DNA from: JAUVXJ01 sp964433755
Lineage (GTDB): Bacteria; Chloroflexota; Anaerolineae; UBA7937; B3-Chlor
Assembly: GCA_964433755.1 (NCBI GenBank)
Contig: CAYSSR010000002.1
Span: forward strand, 186,001-250,000
Length of the DNA stretch: 64,000 nucleotides
Reading direction: 5' to 3'
Shown: positions 34,240 through 43,526 of the stretch, in pieces
Position numbering within the stretch: the stretch's first letter is position 1
Layout: every line of letters begins with the position of its first letter
Position numbers and translations under genes: made by a program
The notes under the pieces: generated by a model
Database searches by the model: none
What the model was told of the DNA's origin: nothing
The model's input: the letters and a program-made list of their open reading frames with translations, nothing else

Positions 34240-34884
34240 ATGAGGTCAATCGATCTGCAGACGTGGCCGCGGCGGGAACACTTCCAGCTCTACAGTGGTT
34301 TCGACCATCCCCACCTCGGCCTGTCTGCAAATGTGGACTTAACGGCATTCTACGCAGGGGTAAAGCAACGCGGTTCTTCGATTGCAGTGGCTATCGCCTA
34401 CGCGATCGCACGAGCAGCGAACGCGATCCCTGAGTTCCGCTATCGTATTCGAGGTGCGGAGGTCATCGAGCACGAGATCGTACATCCATCGACCACGATT
34501 CTGTCCGATGAGGATCTGTTCAGCTTCTGTACCTTTGACTACCTGGAGGACTTCTCGGACTTCCTTGCCAGAGCTACGGAGAGGATAGTCTACGTTCGGG
34601 AGCATCCTGGAGTGAAGAACGAACCAGGACGGGACGATCTGTTGTACATGACGGCGATTCCCTGGGTCTCGTTCACGAGTTTCCTACACCCCTTGCACCT
34701 GCAGCCAGCCGATTCCGTGCCTCGGTTCGCCTGGGGGAAGTTCTTCGAAGAGGAGGAAGCTCTGAAGATGCCGCTGAGCGTCCAGGGACACCATGCGTTG
34801 ATGGATGGAGTACACGTGGGCAGGTTCTATGCCCTGGTGCAGGAGTACTTCCGTGATCCACATCTCATCCTGGGCGAGGCATGA
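34240..34884 (+). CDS. Chloramphenicol acetyltransferase-like protein
   Basis: 214 residues, full length for the CAT family (trimeric cytosolic acetyl-CoA-dependent O-acetyltransferase). The catalytic signature HHxxxDG is present in QGHHALMDGVHVGRFY; the N-terminal RREHFQLYSGFDHP and the central AIPWVSFTSFLHP also fit. Whether it acts on chloramphenicol or another alcohol cannot be read from the sequence; many genomic CAT relatives have unknown acceptors. Confidence 0.87.
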   Translation: MRSIDLQTWPRREHFQLYSGFDHPHLGLSANVDLTAFYAGVKQRGSSIAVAIAYAIARAANAIPEFRYRIRGAEVIEHEIVHPSTTILSDEDLFSFCTFDYLEDFSDFLARATERIVYVREHPGVKNEPGRDDLLYMTAIPWVSFTSFLHPLHLQPADSVPRFAWGKFFEEEEALKMPLSVQGHHALMDGVHVGRFYALVQEYFRDPHLILGEA

Positions 34885-35128
34885 CGGCGGAGCCTCACCG
34901 GTCGACGCGGATCGCGACGCAGCCGAGCAGACTTGGAGCGCTGCTGCGTCACGCTGCGCCGATGGAACACAGTGTTACGCTCTGAGGCGTCCGACGTGTG
35001 ATCGGTAGGCCGTTCACGTGACGTCCCACACCGTCACCCGCTGCGCCACGACCCTCATCCGTGCTCCGCAAGACCGGGGCTGGACTCAGAGAGGCAATCG
35101 GGGTGATAATGCCCCGAGGAAGATAGGG

Positions 35129-35752
35129 ATGAGAAAGGCCACCAGAGTAGTTGCCTCACTGTTTGGTCTCTTTGCCGGGTTTGGCGGTCCGGAACACGGC
35201 TACTTCGAAATCCTTCAAGGGAACGTCAGGCCAGAAGGCCTGATGATAGCTTCCATGGGCCCTCCCTGCGATCCGGAAAAGGTGTGGAATCTCTGCGAGC
35301 CCGCCATGACCGTTGTCCCCAGCTTTCTGATCACGGGCATCGTGGCCACCGCTGTCGGCGTGATCACCATGATCTGGTCGGTGGCCTTCATCCAGAGGAA
35401 ACACGGCGGTTTGGTGCTCATGCTGCTATCCATAGCACTGCTGCTGGTGGGAGGAGGTTTGTTCCCGCCAGTGATTGGATTCGTCGCCGGCGTGGTAGCG
35501 ACCAGGATCAATGTACCGGTGACCAGGCAGCCCGGTAGGGTCTTGTCTCTCCTGGCCAGGTGGTGGCCGTGGCCACTCGTGGCCTTCTTCGTATGGGCTT
35601 TCGGACAGTTCGCCGTCGGTTACTTCTTCAACGATCTCCTGATGCAAAGCAGCTTTCTCGTGCCGCTGCTGATTGTCGGACTTCTGGTCCTGTCCATCTT
35701 CACCGGACATGCGTACGACGTCCAGAATCGTGACCGAGCTGAGGTTCCATAG
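35129..35752 (+). CDS. Unknown 6-helix membrane protein, paralogue 1
   Basis: 207 residues, five to six helices, family not recognised. ATRVVASLFGLFAGFGGPEHGYFEILQGNVRPEGLMI near the N-terminus recurs almost unchanged in the gene at 37286 (GMEHGLFEMLQGNVRPSGLIV), as do WSVAFI, LLLVGGG and VATRIN. ATG 35129 follows AGGAAG. It stands directly before a quinone-oxidoreductase-like gene. Confidence 0.68.
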   Translation: MRKATRVVASLFGLFAGFGGPEHGYFEILQGNVRPEGLMIASMGPPCDPEKVWNLCEPAMTVVPSFLITGIVATAVGVITMIWSVAFIQRKHGGLVLMLLSIALLLVGGGLFPPVIGFVAGVVATRINVPVTRQPGRVLSLLARWWPWPLVAFFVWAFGQFAVGYFFNDLLMQSSFLVPLLIVGLLVLSIFTGHAYDVQNRDRAEVP

Positions 35753-35767
35753 GAGGTGCCAACGGAC

Positions 35768-36760
35768 GTGGGGTACAAGAGCATCGTAGCAACTAGAAGA
35801 GGCGGCCCGGAGGTCCTCCAGGTCGTTGAAAAGGAGCTGCGCGAACCCGTGCGCGACGAAGTTCGTATCAGGATTCTGGCCACGCCCGTGTGCCAGGACG
35901 ACGTCGCCCATCGGGTCGGTAGCCGGCCGTTTCCGGTCAAGACACCGTTCGTTCCGGGTTATGCCATCCTCGGTGTGGCAGATGCCATCGCCGGAGATGT
36001 CACCAGCGTCGCCGTGGGTGACCGCGTCGCCGCCTTGACGCAGCTTGGGGGCCATGCCGAGTATATCTACCTCAGCGAAGACCAGCTCGTTCACGTCCCC
36101 ACGACCCTGGACCCAGCGGAAGCCGTGGTGTTGATCCTCAACTACCTCGTGGCCCACCAGTGCATACACCGGGCCGTACAGGCAAAGCCCGGCGACAAGG
36201 TACTCATCGTCGGCGCCAGTGGTGGCGTGGGAACCGCCTTCCTCGAGCTTGGCAAGCTGGCTGGCCTCAGGATGTATGGGACGGCGTCTCGCAGCAAGCA
36301 CAGCACCCTGACCGATCTGGGCGCCATACCCATCGACTACCACACAGAGGATTGTGTGGAGGTGATCCAGCAAGCGGAGCCCGAGGGACTCGATTTCGTC
36401 TTCAACGGCATGGGTGAGGAGTACTTCGAGCGCGGATTGGCGGTACTACGGCGTGGCGGCGTCTTGGTGCACTACGGCGGACCACAGAGTTCCGCACGCC
36501 TCTTCCTGCTCATGGCCAAGTTGATCCTCTACAACGTGCTGCCTAATGGCAAGACGATCAAGGGGTATGGCACTCACAGGGTCGACCAGCAGTTGCTGAA
36601 CGAAGATTGGGAGAAACTCTTCAAGCTGCTGGAAGAAGGACAGATCAAGCCCATCATCGCTGCGAAGTTCCCTATCCTGGAGGCGGCCAGAGCCAACGAA
36701 CTGCTGGAGAGCGGTGCGGTCACCGGCAACGTCGTCTTGCTGGCGCCGGAGTTGTTGTAG
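35768..36760 (+). CDS. Medium-chain dehydrogenase, quinone-oxidoreductase type
   Basis: 330 residues. No structural-zinc cysteine cluster, so it belongs to the zinc-free MDR branch. The NADPH loop is VLIVGASGGVGTAFLELGK, followed by LDFVFNGMGEEYFERGLAVLRRGGVLVHYGG. Cytosolic reduction of a quinone or enone is the family role. GTG 35768 has AGGAGG 11 bases upstream; GTG 35756 is in frame but inside that ribosome site. It follows the membrane protein by 15 bases. Confidence 0.83.
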   Translation: MGYKSIVATRRGGPEVLQVVEKELREPVRDEVRIRILATPVCQDDVAHRVGSRPFPVKTPFVPGYAILGVADAIAGDVTSVAVGDRVAALTQLGGHAEYIYLSEDQLVHVPTTLDPAEAVVLILNYLVAHQCIHRAVQAKPGDKVLIVGASGGVGTAFLELGKLAGLRMYGTASRSKHSTLTDLGAIPIDYHTEDCVEVIQQAEPEGLDFVFNGMGEEYFERGLAVLRRGGVLVHYGGPQSSARLFLLMAKLILYNVLPNGKTIKGYGTHRVDQQLLNEDWEKLFKLLEEGQIKPIIAAKFPILEAARANELLESGAVTGNVVLLAPELL

Positions 36761-36805
36761 GTTCTTCCGTCCCCCACAGGTTATCGCAAGACCCAAGGAG
36801 TGGAG

Positions 36806-37180
36806 ATGAGTACTACTCTGTCGACAGTGGTTGGCGCTGGACTGGTCTTCCTCTTCATTTTCCTTTCCGGCATCTGGCTGGGCAGGTCTAGGAGGCCGTT
36901 CAATAACATCGTCTTGACCTTGCACAAACTGATCTCGCTGGCGGCCGCCGTGGCGCTCGCGGTGATTCTGTACCAGGCGAACCAGGTGGCTGCGTTGAGC
37001 GCCACGGGATTGGCCGCTGGCGTCGTCGCCGGCCTGCTCTTTCTGGGCACCGGCATCTGTGGCGGCCTGTTGAGCACCGACAAACCGATGCCGACGCTCG
37101 TCTCGACCATACATCGGATCGCACCTGTTCTGACCGTGCTCTCTAATGCCGTGACCCTCTGGGTTCTGCTAGGGCGCTAG
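36806..37180 (+). CDS. Small four-helix membrane protein
   Basis: 124 residues, four hydrophobic helices (VVGAGLVFLFIFLSGIWLG, LISLAAAVALAVILYQAN, LAAGVVAGLLFLGTGICGGLL, IAPVLTVLSNAVTLWVLLG) with LHK and IHR at helix ends, a pattern like heme- or quinone-linked small membrane proteins but not diagnostic. AAGGAG precedes ATG 36806. It lies 45 bases after the oxidoreductase and is probably co-transcribed. Confidence 0.65.
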   Translation: MSTTLSTVVGAGLVFLFIFLSGIWLGRSRRPFNNIVLTLHKLISLAAAVALAVILYQANQVAALSATGLAAGVVAGLLFLGTGICGGLLSTDKPMPTLVSTIHRIAPVLTVLSNAVTLWVLLGR

Positions 37181-37285
37181 CGCAAGATACCAGGGGCAGC
37201 AGGTGCGGGATACTCACACGGCGGGCTGCCGTGGCAGCGAAGCGCAACGTAGCCTGCGCCAGTATAGCGAGAGAACGGGGTGGGA

Positions 37286-37975
37286 ATGAAGGACTCGCCA
37301 GAGAAGAAGAACCTCAGCGCCACCAGAGTGGTCGCCTCGACCATGGGTTTCCTTGTCGGGCTGTTTGGAATGGAACATGGGCTCTTTGAGATGCTTCAGG
37401 GCAATGTGAGGCCCAGCGGCCTCATCGTAGATGCCATAGGGCCAGCGCAGGAGTTCTGGCCGGGCGCGATGGAACCAGCCCTGACGATCATCCCCAATCT
37501 CTTGGTCTCGGGTATCCTGGCCATGATCGTTGGGCTCTTGGTCATGATCTGGTCGGCTGTGTTCATTGAGAGCAGGCACGGGCCTCTGGTCCTCCTGGTT
37601 CTCTGCATCATGCTACTCCTGGTTGGAGGGGGTTCTCCGCCTCTGTTCAGCGGGACAATGGCCGTTCTTGTCGCCACTCGGATCAACAAGCGGCTAACGT
37701 GGTGGCGTACGCATCTCTCTGACAGATGGCGAGGCGTCCTCGCCGCGTGGTGGCCGTGGACTGTCATCCTTCACGTGATCGTTGCTTTGGTAAGCGTTGA
37801 GATTGCCATCTTCGGCTACCCCCTGGCGTGGTTCCTCAGCTACGATACCATGATCTCCCTCTTGTATAGTATGGGATACGTCGCGCTACCAATCATGGTG
37901 GCTACCATCCTCTCTGCTTTTGCACACGATATCCAGAAACAGATCAACTCAGAAGACAAGGCTACGGGCATCTAG
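37286..37975 (+). CDS. Unknown 6-helix membrane protein, paralogue 2
   Basis: 229 residues with the same plan as the gene at 35129: NLSATRVVASTMGFLVGLFGMEHGLFEMLQGNVRPSG, then LLVSGILAMIVGLLVMIWSAVFIESRHG, LLLVGGGSPP, VATRIN. Family not recognised. ATG 37286 was chosen over in-frame GTG 37280, which lies within a G-rich ribosome site. Paralogy with 35129 across the oxidoreductase suggests a past segmental duplication. Confidence 0.68.
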   Translation: MKDSPEKKNLSATRVVASTMGFLVGLFGMEHGLFEMLQGNVRPSGLIVDAIGPAQEFWPGAMEPALTIIPNLLVSGILAMIVGLLVMIWSAVFIESRHGPLVLLVLCIMLLLVGGGSPPLFSGTMAVLVATRINKRLTWWRTHLSDRWRGVLAAWWPWTVILHVIVALVSVEIAIFGYPLAWFLSYDTMISLLYSMGYVALPIMVATILSAFAHDIQKQINSEDKATGI

Positions 37976-37987
37976 GGTAAGGAGAAC

Positions 37988-38120
37988 GTGCAAGAGACCA
38001 CAGTCATCACTCTGCCACTCCCTTATCGACTGGGTAGTGTGAACTGCTACCTCGTGAAGACCGACGCGGGGTTTGTCCTCGTCGACATGAGGGGTTCGAA
38101 CAAGCGCGCCGACCCCATTG
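37988..38120 (+). pseudogene. N-terminal fragment of an MBL-fold hydrolase
   Basis: GTG start with GGAG upstream, then ITLPLPYRLGSVNCYLVKTDAGFVLVDMRGSNKRAD, the usual first strands of metallo-beta-lactamase proteins. The HxHxDH region never follows; the frame runs into unrelated sequence. Truncated by deletion, probably non-functional. Confidence 0.7.
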
Positions 38121-38261
38121 ATCTCGGGTGCGCGCAGGCACGCAGCAGTCCAGTCACTCGTCTAGTGTGTGGTGCAAGCAGTGCCAGTCAGAGGAGCGGC
38201 GTCCCTGGATCGACTGCGGAGGCTGACAGTCGCCACGCACAACTCGACAAGGAGCATGCAC

Positions 38262-39080
38262 ATGACTACGTCCAACCCAAGATCACGATCCACCAGTCCG
38301 GCAACCACTCACAGCGTGACCGTCATCTACGTGCTGTCTCTTGTCATCGGACTTCTGATGGCCATCTCCTCGGTCGCCGGTATCATGTACCAGACCTCCC
38401 TCTACCCGACGGAGGAATTGCGTAGCTGGCTGGTCAACAACGACCTCTTCAACCTCGTTGTGGGCTTGCCCTTCCTGCTCATCTCGATGTGGCTGGCGCG
38501 GCGGGGCAAGCTGATCGGGCTGCTTTGCTGGCCGGGCGCGCTCTACTACGTTCTGTACGTCTACGTCGCATACGTCATCGGCGCCCCTTTCGGCGCGCTG
38601 TTCCTCCCCCACCTCCTGCTTGCCACACTGAGCGCCTACGCCCTCATTGGCCTGGTAGCCAGCATAGACGGAGAGGTGGTGCGCCAGAAGCTTGTGGGGA
38701 CTGTGCCAGCCAGAACGACCGGCGGCATCCTGCTGGCCCTGGCCCTTCTGATCCTCCTGCGCGAAGTGGGCCTCATCGTCAGTGCTCTCATCGACCAGAC
38801 ACCGGTGGCCCCATCCGAACTCGCCCAGTGGATCGACGACTTCGCCGTGGGTTGCCCCGCGCTTCTCGGCGTCGGGATCGCGCTGTGGCTGCGTAGGGCG
38901 CTGGGATACGTTGGCGGCGCGGGGCTTCTCCTGGCCTACGGAATCCTATCGCTCAGTCTCGTCCCCATCATGGTCTCCGGCTCACCTGTCGACGTTGCCG
39001 GCATCGTCATTGTCGCTGTGATGGCCGGACTGTGCTTCGTACCGTTTGCGTTCTTTGTGCGTGGAGCTGTCAGAACGTAG
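38262..39080 (+). CDS. Multi-pass membrane protein of unknown function
   Basis: 272 residues, seven to eight helices (VIYVLSLVIGLLMAISSVAGI, LFNLVVGLPFLLISMWLA, LIGLLCWPGALYYVLYVYVAY, and so on to VIVAVMAGLCFVPFAFFVRG). Not assigned to a family. ATG 38262 has GGAG seven bases upstream; ATG 38256 is too close to it. It lies just after the MBL fragment, so that deletion may have fused the upstream promoter to this gene. Confidence 0.7.
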   Translation: MTTSNPRSRSTSPATTHSVTVIYVLSLVIGLLMAISSVAGIMYQTSLYPTEELRSWLVNNDLFNLVVGLPFLLISMWLARRGKLIGLLCWPGALYYVLYVYVAYVIGAPFGALFLPHLLLATLSAYALIGLVASIDGEVVRQKLVGTVPARTTGGILLALALLILLREVGLIVSALIDQTPVAPSELAQWIDDFAVGCPALLGVGIALWLRRALGYVGGAGLLLAYGILSLSLVPIMVSGSPVDVAGIVIVAVMAGLCFVPFAFFVRGAVRT

Positions 39081-39222
39081 CTCCCCGCCCGCTTGGCCAA
39101 TGCCGACGCTATCACCTGACGCGTCCTGACCCTCGGTCACAAGGGATGCGTGGAGTCGCGGTCATCGCGTCGGAACTCTATCGCTGTTGTCGAGAGGATG
39201 CACACTACGCTAGGAGAAAACG

Positions 39223-39672
39223 ATGAAAGCCCTGATTGTCTACGACTCGGTCTACGGGAATACAGAGAAGATCGCCCAAGCTATCGGCGATGCGGTCGGC
39301 CGTGAGGTCAGAGTGTTACGAGTGGGTGAGGTGGATGTCACCGAACTCAACACTCTCGGCCTTCTTTTCGTAGGTGCTCCCACCCATGGAGGCCGGCCGT
39401 CGCCTACGATGCGAGAGTTCCTGGACCGGGTCCCGCCCTCCGCTCTCAAAGGTATCAACGTGGCCGCTTTCGACACCAGAATGACCACGCGATGGGTCCG
39501 CATCTTCGGCTACGCCGCAGGGCGAATCGCCAAGAGCCTACAGAAGAAGGGCGGCACCCTCATCGGGGCGCCGGAACCTTTCTACGTAGAGGGCGGCGAA
39601 GGTCCGCTCAAGGAGGGCGAGCTGGAGCGGGCCGCCGCTTGGGCCAAGACGGTTTTCGAAAGCGTTGAGTAA
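39223..39672 (+). CDS. Flavodoxin-domain protein
   Basis: 149 residues, single flavodoxin domain: ALIVYDSVYGNTEKIAQAIGDAV (FMN phosphate loop S-x-Y-G-N-T), LLFVGAPTHGGRPSPTMREFLDRV, and a terminal helix. FMN-binding, cytosolic electron carrier or oxidoreductase. It is closer to classical flavodoxins than the 17.7-kb gene. An AGGAG-like site precedes the ATG. No partner reductase is nearby. Confidence 0.85.
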   Translation: MKALIVYDSVYGNTEKIAQAIGDAVGREVRVLRVGEVDVTELNTLGLLFVGAPTHGGRPSPTMREFLDRVPPSALKGINVAAFDTRMTTRWVRIFGYAAGRIAKSLQKKGGTLIGAPEPFYVEGGEGPLKEGELERAAAWAKTVFESVE

Positions 39673-39749
39673 GACGCTACAAGGAAGGGCGCCTCGCAGG
39701 CAAGCGGCATTCCGCCTGCTTGGCGGACGGACTTCTGTCTCAGGATCGT

Positions 39750-42362
39750 CTAGTACTGCTTCATGCCCAGGGGGAGCATGACCAGGTAGCAGTGTGCCTC
39801 GACCTGCGATGAGAACTCCGAGGTATTGCCGCTGGCATCTGTAGCCGTGGCGGTGACGTAGGTGTCGAAGCTGAAGGGGCCGGCAACCTCCCAGTCGCCG
39901 CCGCCGTCGGCCACATCGGTAGCCAGGTACGTCTTACCCTCCTCATCGGGCCCGGTGAACACCTCTACCGTGTCGCCGGCACCTGCCGTCCCCGACACAG
40001 TGCCGAAGCAGGCATCCACGGAGCTGACGGTGGGCGCCGGGATCTCGTCGTTTCCCCCACTCCACAGGTCGATGCCCAAACCAACGTTGCTGTGGATGCT
40101 GTCTTGAGTTATGGTGTTGCCAGTGGTGGTGGTAGGGCCGCCCACAGAAACGCCGCGTAGGTCGTTGTAGGCGATGAGGTTGTTAGGGCCAACAGTGTTG
40201 TCCTCTGCGTAGTTCTCGATTCTCACGCCATCGTAGCCATTGCCTCTGTCCTGGGTGCCCGTCACATCGCTGCCGATGTAGTTGTGAGAGACCGTGTTCC
40301 CGTCCGTGCCGGCACTACGGATGTGCACGCCACTCCCGGTGCTGGCCGCGATGACGTTCCCCTCTGCGACGGTTTCGCCCCCGATAGTGTTGTCTTGAGC
40401 GCCAGTGTCGATCATAGCCCCGTCGCCGGTGTTGCCCAGCTCCTGGGTGCCTCCCGCATCGGTCCCGATGCAGTTCCCGCACACCGTGTTGCCGTCCGTT
40501 CCGCTTCCGCTGATCAGCACCCCGCCGGAGTTGTTTCCAGAGATCACATTCCGCTCTCCCGCGGTCTGGCCCCCGATGGTGTTGTACTGTGCCCCCAATT
40601 GGATGGCCACACCTGCACCGGTATTGCCCAGGTCTGACGAGCCGGCCACGTCGGTGCCGATGTAGTTCCCCGAGACGGTGTTGCTCATCGTGTTGGCGCC
40701 CAAGATGCTCACGCCCGTGCTGTTTGCCGAGATTACATTCCTTTCACCTTCGGTGTCGCCGCCGACCGTGTTATTCTGAGCGCTGGACCTGACATACACA
40801 CCGCTGCTGGCATTGCCCAGAGCTTCAGTGCCGCTCACGTCGGTGCCGATGAAGTTGCCGGAGACCGTGTTCCAGTCGGTGCCGGCGCCGTTGATTTGAA
40901 CGCCACTCCACTCGTTCCCTGCGATGACGTTCCTCTCCCCGGCGGTTTGGCCCCCGATGGTGTTGTCCTGAGCTCCTTCGGCAATCAAGACACCGTCGAA
41001 GCTGTTGCCCAGATCCTGGGTGCCTCCCACATCGGTGCCAATGTAGTTCCCGGACACCACGTTGTCGTCGGCTCCGCTTCCGTTGATCTGCACCCCGTAC
41101 CAGTTGTTGCCTGAGATGACGTTCCTCTCCGCGGCGGTTTGGCCCCCGACGGAGTTATTCTGGGCCCCTGAGGCGATTTCGATGCCACAGAAGGTATTGC
41201 CCAGGTCGGACGACCCGGCAACGTCGGTGCCGATGTAGTTCCCGGAGACGGTGTTGCTCACCGTGCCGCTGCCGACAATCATCACGCCCCTGCTGTTGGC
41301 AGAGATCACATTCCTCTCGCCTTCAGAGTCGCCGCCAACGGTGTTGTACTGTGAGCCCGCTGAGATTACCACGCCATCACCCGTGTTACCGAGGGCTTGA
41401 GTGCCGCTGACCACCGTGCCGATGTAGTTGCCGGAGACGGTGTTGCTCATGGTGTCGCTCTCCGAGATCGACACTCCCATTCCGCCGTTGCCGGAGATGA
41501 TGTTCCTCTCCCCTTCGGTGCCGCCGCCTATTGTGTTGTACTGAGCGCCATAGGAGATGACTACGCCGGCCTGGGAGTTGCCCAACCCTTGGGCGCCCGT
41601 GGCATCCGTGCCGACGAAGTTGCCAGAGACCGTGTTTCCGTCCGCGTCACCGCCGAAGATATACACCCCATACTGATCGTTTCCCGAGACCACGTTCCTC
41701 TCCCCGGACGTGTCCCCGCCGACGACGTTGCCCTGGGGGCCGTAGCTGACTACGACGCCCGCCGTGCCGTTGCCCAGATCCGAGGACCCTGAGGCGTCGG
41801 TGCCGATGTAGTTGCCGGACACCGTGTTGTAGTCGGCCCCCGTCGTCTGGATGAGCACACCAATCGTTGGACACTGGTTGATGACCAATCCGTGAACGAC
41901 GTTGTTTGCCGATTCGATGACGAGGCAAGCAGCGGTGCTCAGACTTGCACCGCTGATTTCGATCTCCGGGCCGTCCGGATTCAGGTCGCCCTGATTGGCG
42001 GCTTGGGTGGTCCCACTGATGATCGTACCGCCGTCAGTGAGAGTGGGCAGGGGGCTGGCCAGAGAGATGGTCCAGGTGCCCGTGATCCCGCTGACCTGAT
42101 AGCCTGTGTCCGTCGTAGGGATATTGAACGCGATAGTGTCTGTGCCAGCGCTGTTGTTGGTGACTTCGATGGCCTCGCGCAAGGAGATGGCCCCGTCGCC
42201 GCCCGGGTCTGCCTGCAGATTGGTGAACGAAGAGGTGTCCCCATCGCTGACGTCCGTAGTCGAATTCACCGTCACCGTGTCCGGCGAACCGCTGGCGGTC
42301 CCCAGAGCCGCCAGCAGGCACAGAAGAACCGCGGCAACGATGGCCAGTACGTGCGTCCTCAT
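39750..42362 (-). CDS. Secreted beta-helix protein with nine ~64-residue repeats
   Basis: 870 residues. Signal peptide (VLAIVAAVLLCLLAALGTASGS), then a CSLREA-like segment (DGAISLREAIEVTNNS). Nine repeats follow, each with NTVSGNYIGTDxxG, LGN, GVxI, NTIGG and GERNVISGN, the rung pattern of right-handed parallel beta-helices (NosD/pectate-lyase-like). A short beta domain then ends in CYLVMLPLGMKQY, recalling the YLP-type tails of exported Chloroflexota proteins. Probably cell-surface, binding or cleaving polysaccharide; no catalytic triad is evident. ATG 42362 has a GGAGGGGG-like site. Confidence 0.82.
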   Translation of the reverse strand: MRTHVLAIVAAVLLCLLAALGTASGSPDTVTVNSTTDVSDGDTSSFTNLQADPGGDGAISLREAIEVTNNSAGTDTIAFNIPTTDTGYQVSGITGTWTISLASPLPTLTDGGTIISGTTQAANQGDLNPDGPEIEISGASLSTAACLVIESANNVVHGLVINQCPTIGVLIQTTGADYNTVSGNYIGTDASGSSDLGNGTAGVVVSYGPQGNVVGGDTSGERNVVSGNDQYGVYIFGGDADGNTVSGNFVGTDATGAQGLGNSQAGVVISYGAQYNTIGGGTEGERNIISGNGGMGVSISESDTMSNTVSGNYIGTVVSGTQALGNTGDGVVISAGSQYNTVGGDSEGERNVISANSRGVMIVGSGTVSNTVSGNYIGTDVAGSSDLGNTFCGIEIASGAQNNSVGGQTAAERNVISGNNWYGVQINGSGADDNVVSGNYIGTDVGGTQDLGNSFDGVLIAEGAQDNTIGGQTAGERNVIAGNEWSGVQINGAGTDWNTVSGNFIGTDVSGTEALGNASSGVYVRSSAQNNTVGGDTEGERNVISANSTGVSILGANTMSNTVSGNYIGTDVAGSSDLGNTGAGVAIQLGAQYNTIGGQTAGERNVISGNNSGGVLISGSGTDGNTVCGNCIGTDAGGTQELGNTGDGAMIDTGAQDNTIGGETVAEGNVIAASTGSGVHIRSAGTDGNTVSHNYIGSDVTGTQDRGNGYDGVRIENYAEDNTVGPNNLIAYNDLRGVSVGGPTTTTGNTITQDSIHSNVGLGIDLWSGGNDEIPAPTVSSVDACFGTVSGTAGAGDTVEVFTGPDEEGKTYLATDVADGGGDWEVAGPFSFDTYVTATATDASGNTSEFSSQVEAHCYLVMLPLGMKQY
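40115..41840. repeat. Nine tandem ~192-bp coding repeats
   Basis: DNA repeats coding for the beta-helix rungs; they share GATGTAGTTGCCGGAGAC-type blocks. Adjacent units are similar enough to recombine, so copy number may vary. Confidence 0.8.
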
Positions 42363-42593
42363 CTCTTCCCCCTCCCGCTCCAGCTCTGAAGAGTCCCCCC
42401 ATCGGGAACCCGATCCCAAGACTCCCGGCTTTGCGCACACGGCCGCGTGACGACGGCCCCGCTGCCTCTACACCGAAACCGGGCCGACAACAGTAGATGC
42501 CCGTCTAGTTGCTGAGATACATGAGGCTGCTGATCGACTGCTCCAAAACGATAAACAAGACAGTAGTCAACGCTCGTGGTGAGTCAACGGCCC

Positions 42594-42622
42594 ATGCTAT
42601 CACATCCGTTGCGGATAGTCAA
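42594..42622 (-). promoter_or_regulatory. sigma70-type promoter of the beta-helix gene
   Basis: Minus strand: -35 TTGACT (42622-42617), 17-base spacer, -10 TAGCAT (42599-42594). The implied leader is ~225 bases, long enough for regulation. Confidence 0.5.
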
Positions 42623-42919
42623 GCTTTTTCCATGCCAACGCGCAGGGAAGTGGTTCCCGACCGTTGACCCGAATCACCATCGGCCCTGACTCCAGATTGC
42701 TGCGTGGCAGCGCCAACTCCTCCACCCCGATGCGGCACCTGAGTCCGGCGCGACCTGGCTATCGTCATGCGGTGTGGCTACGGCTAGCCCATCGCGCATT
42801 CGACGTTTGAGCCGGGCAGCCACGCGATGACCCCACTGCCTCCGGACTTCCTGATTTCTTCGTAGCGGCAGGTCTGTGCCCCGCTTCCACATCGCTTCGA
42901 CGCGCCTGTCGCCCTTCAC

Positions 42920-42948
42920 TTGCCGCATCCCACCAGTTCTGGTATAAA
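42920..42948 (+). promoter_or_regulatory. sigma70-type promoter of the zinc-ribbon/GT2 pair
   Basis: -35 TTGCCG (42920-42925), spacer 17, -10 TATAAA (42943-42948), ~50 bases before ATG 42999. Confidence 0.6.
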
Positions 42949-42998
42949 TCAAGTCAATTCGCTCTTGCCTAGATCGACGTACGTGCAAGGAGACATAC

Positions 42999-43526
42999 AT
43001 GCCAGAGATCCCTGATCTCACAGAACTGATCGCCACTCTAGGCCTGATCGGCCAGGTGTTGTTCTGGGTCGCCGGCGCCTACTTCGTGGCTTTCTGGTTC
43101 AGCCTCATCGTCTGGACTTTTCGCGATGTGCGCGCGCGGTCCCGTGACCTGTTCACCCAAGCGCTGGGCACGCTCCTGGTCGTGCCGCCGCCGCCCCTGG
43201 ACATCGCCGGTCTGGTCCTCTACATGGTCCTCCGGCCCAGGGAGACCCTGGCGGAGGCGTATGAACGCTCCCTCGAGGAGGAAGTGCTGCTGCAAGGCAT
43301 AGAGGACATGGAGGTCTGCCCGGCCTGCAAGCAACTCATCGAAGACGAATACATGGTGTGCCCCCAGTGCTACACCCAACTGAGGAAGAAATGCCCAGAC
43401 TGCGGGCGCCTGATGGAGCTATCCTGGACTGTCTGCCCCTACTGCGGAGGCAAGGTCGCCGCTCAGCGCGTGCCCGCTGGCCTGCCCGAGAATCGGCTAC
43501 CAGAAGAACATAGTGACCCCCAGTGA
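42999..43526 (+). CDS. Two-helix membrane protein with double zinc ribbon
   Basis: 175 residues. Two N-terminal helices (VLFWVAGAYFVAFWFSLIVW, LDIAGLVLYMVL) are followed by two cytoplasmic zinc ribbons: CPACKQLIEDEYMVCPQC and CPDCGRLMELSWTVCPYC. Such proteins usually mediate protein or nucleic-acid contacts at the membrane; the function is unknown. AAGGAG precedes the ATG. Its last 14 bases overlap the start of the GT2 gene, indicating translational coupling. Confidence 0.8.
   Translation: MPEIPDLTELIATLGLIGQVLFWVAGAYFVAFWFSLIVWTFRDVRARSRDLFTQALGTLLVVPPPPLDIAGLVLYMVLRPRETLAEAYERSLEEEVLLQGIEDMEVCPACKQLIEDEYMVCPQCYTQLRKKCPDCGRLMELSWTVCPYCGGKVAAQRVPAGLPENRLPEEHSDPQ

Larger units (their letters stand above)
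42363..42998. other. Divergent promoter region
   Basis: No gene. It holds a minus-strand promoter for the beta-helix gene and a plus-strand promoter for the zinc-ribbon gene. A REP-like type B half remains near 42766-42782. Confidence 0.6.

Noticed and set aside
41892..42389. 165-codon plus-strand frame
   Set aside because: Antisense to the signal peptide and CSLREA-like region of the beta-helix gene.
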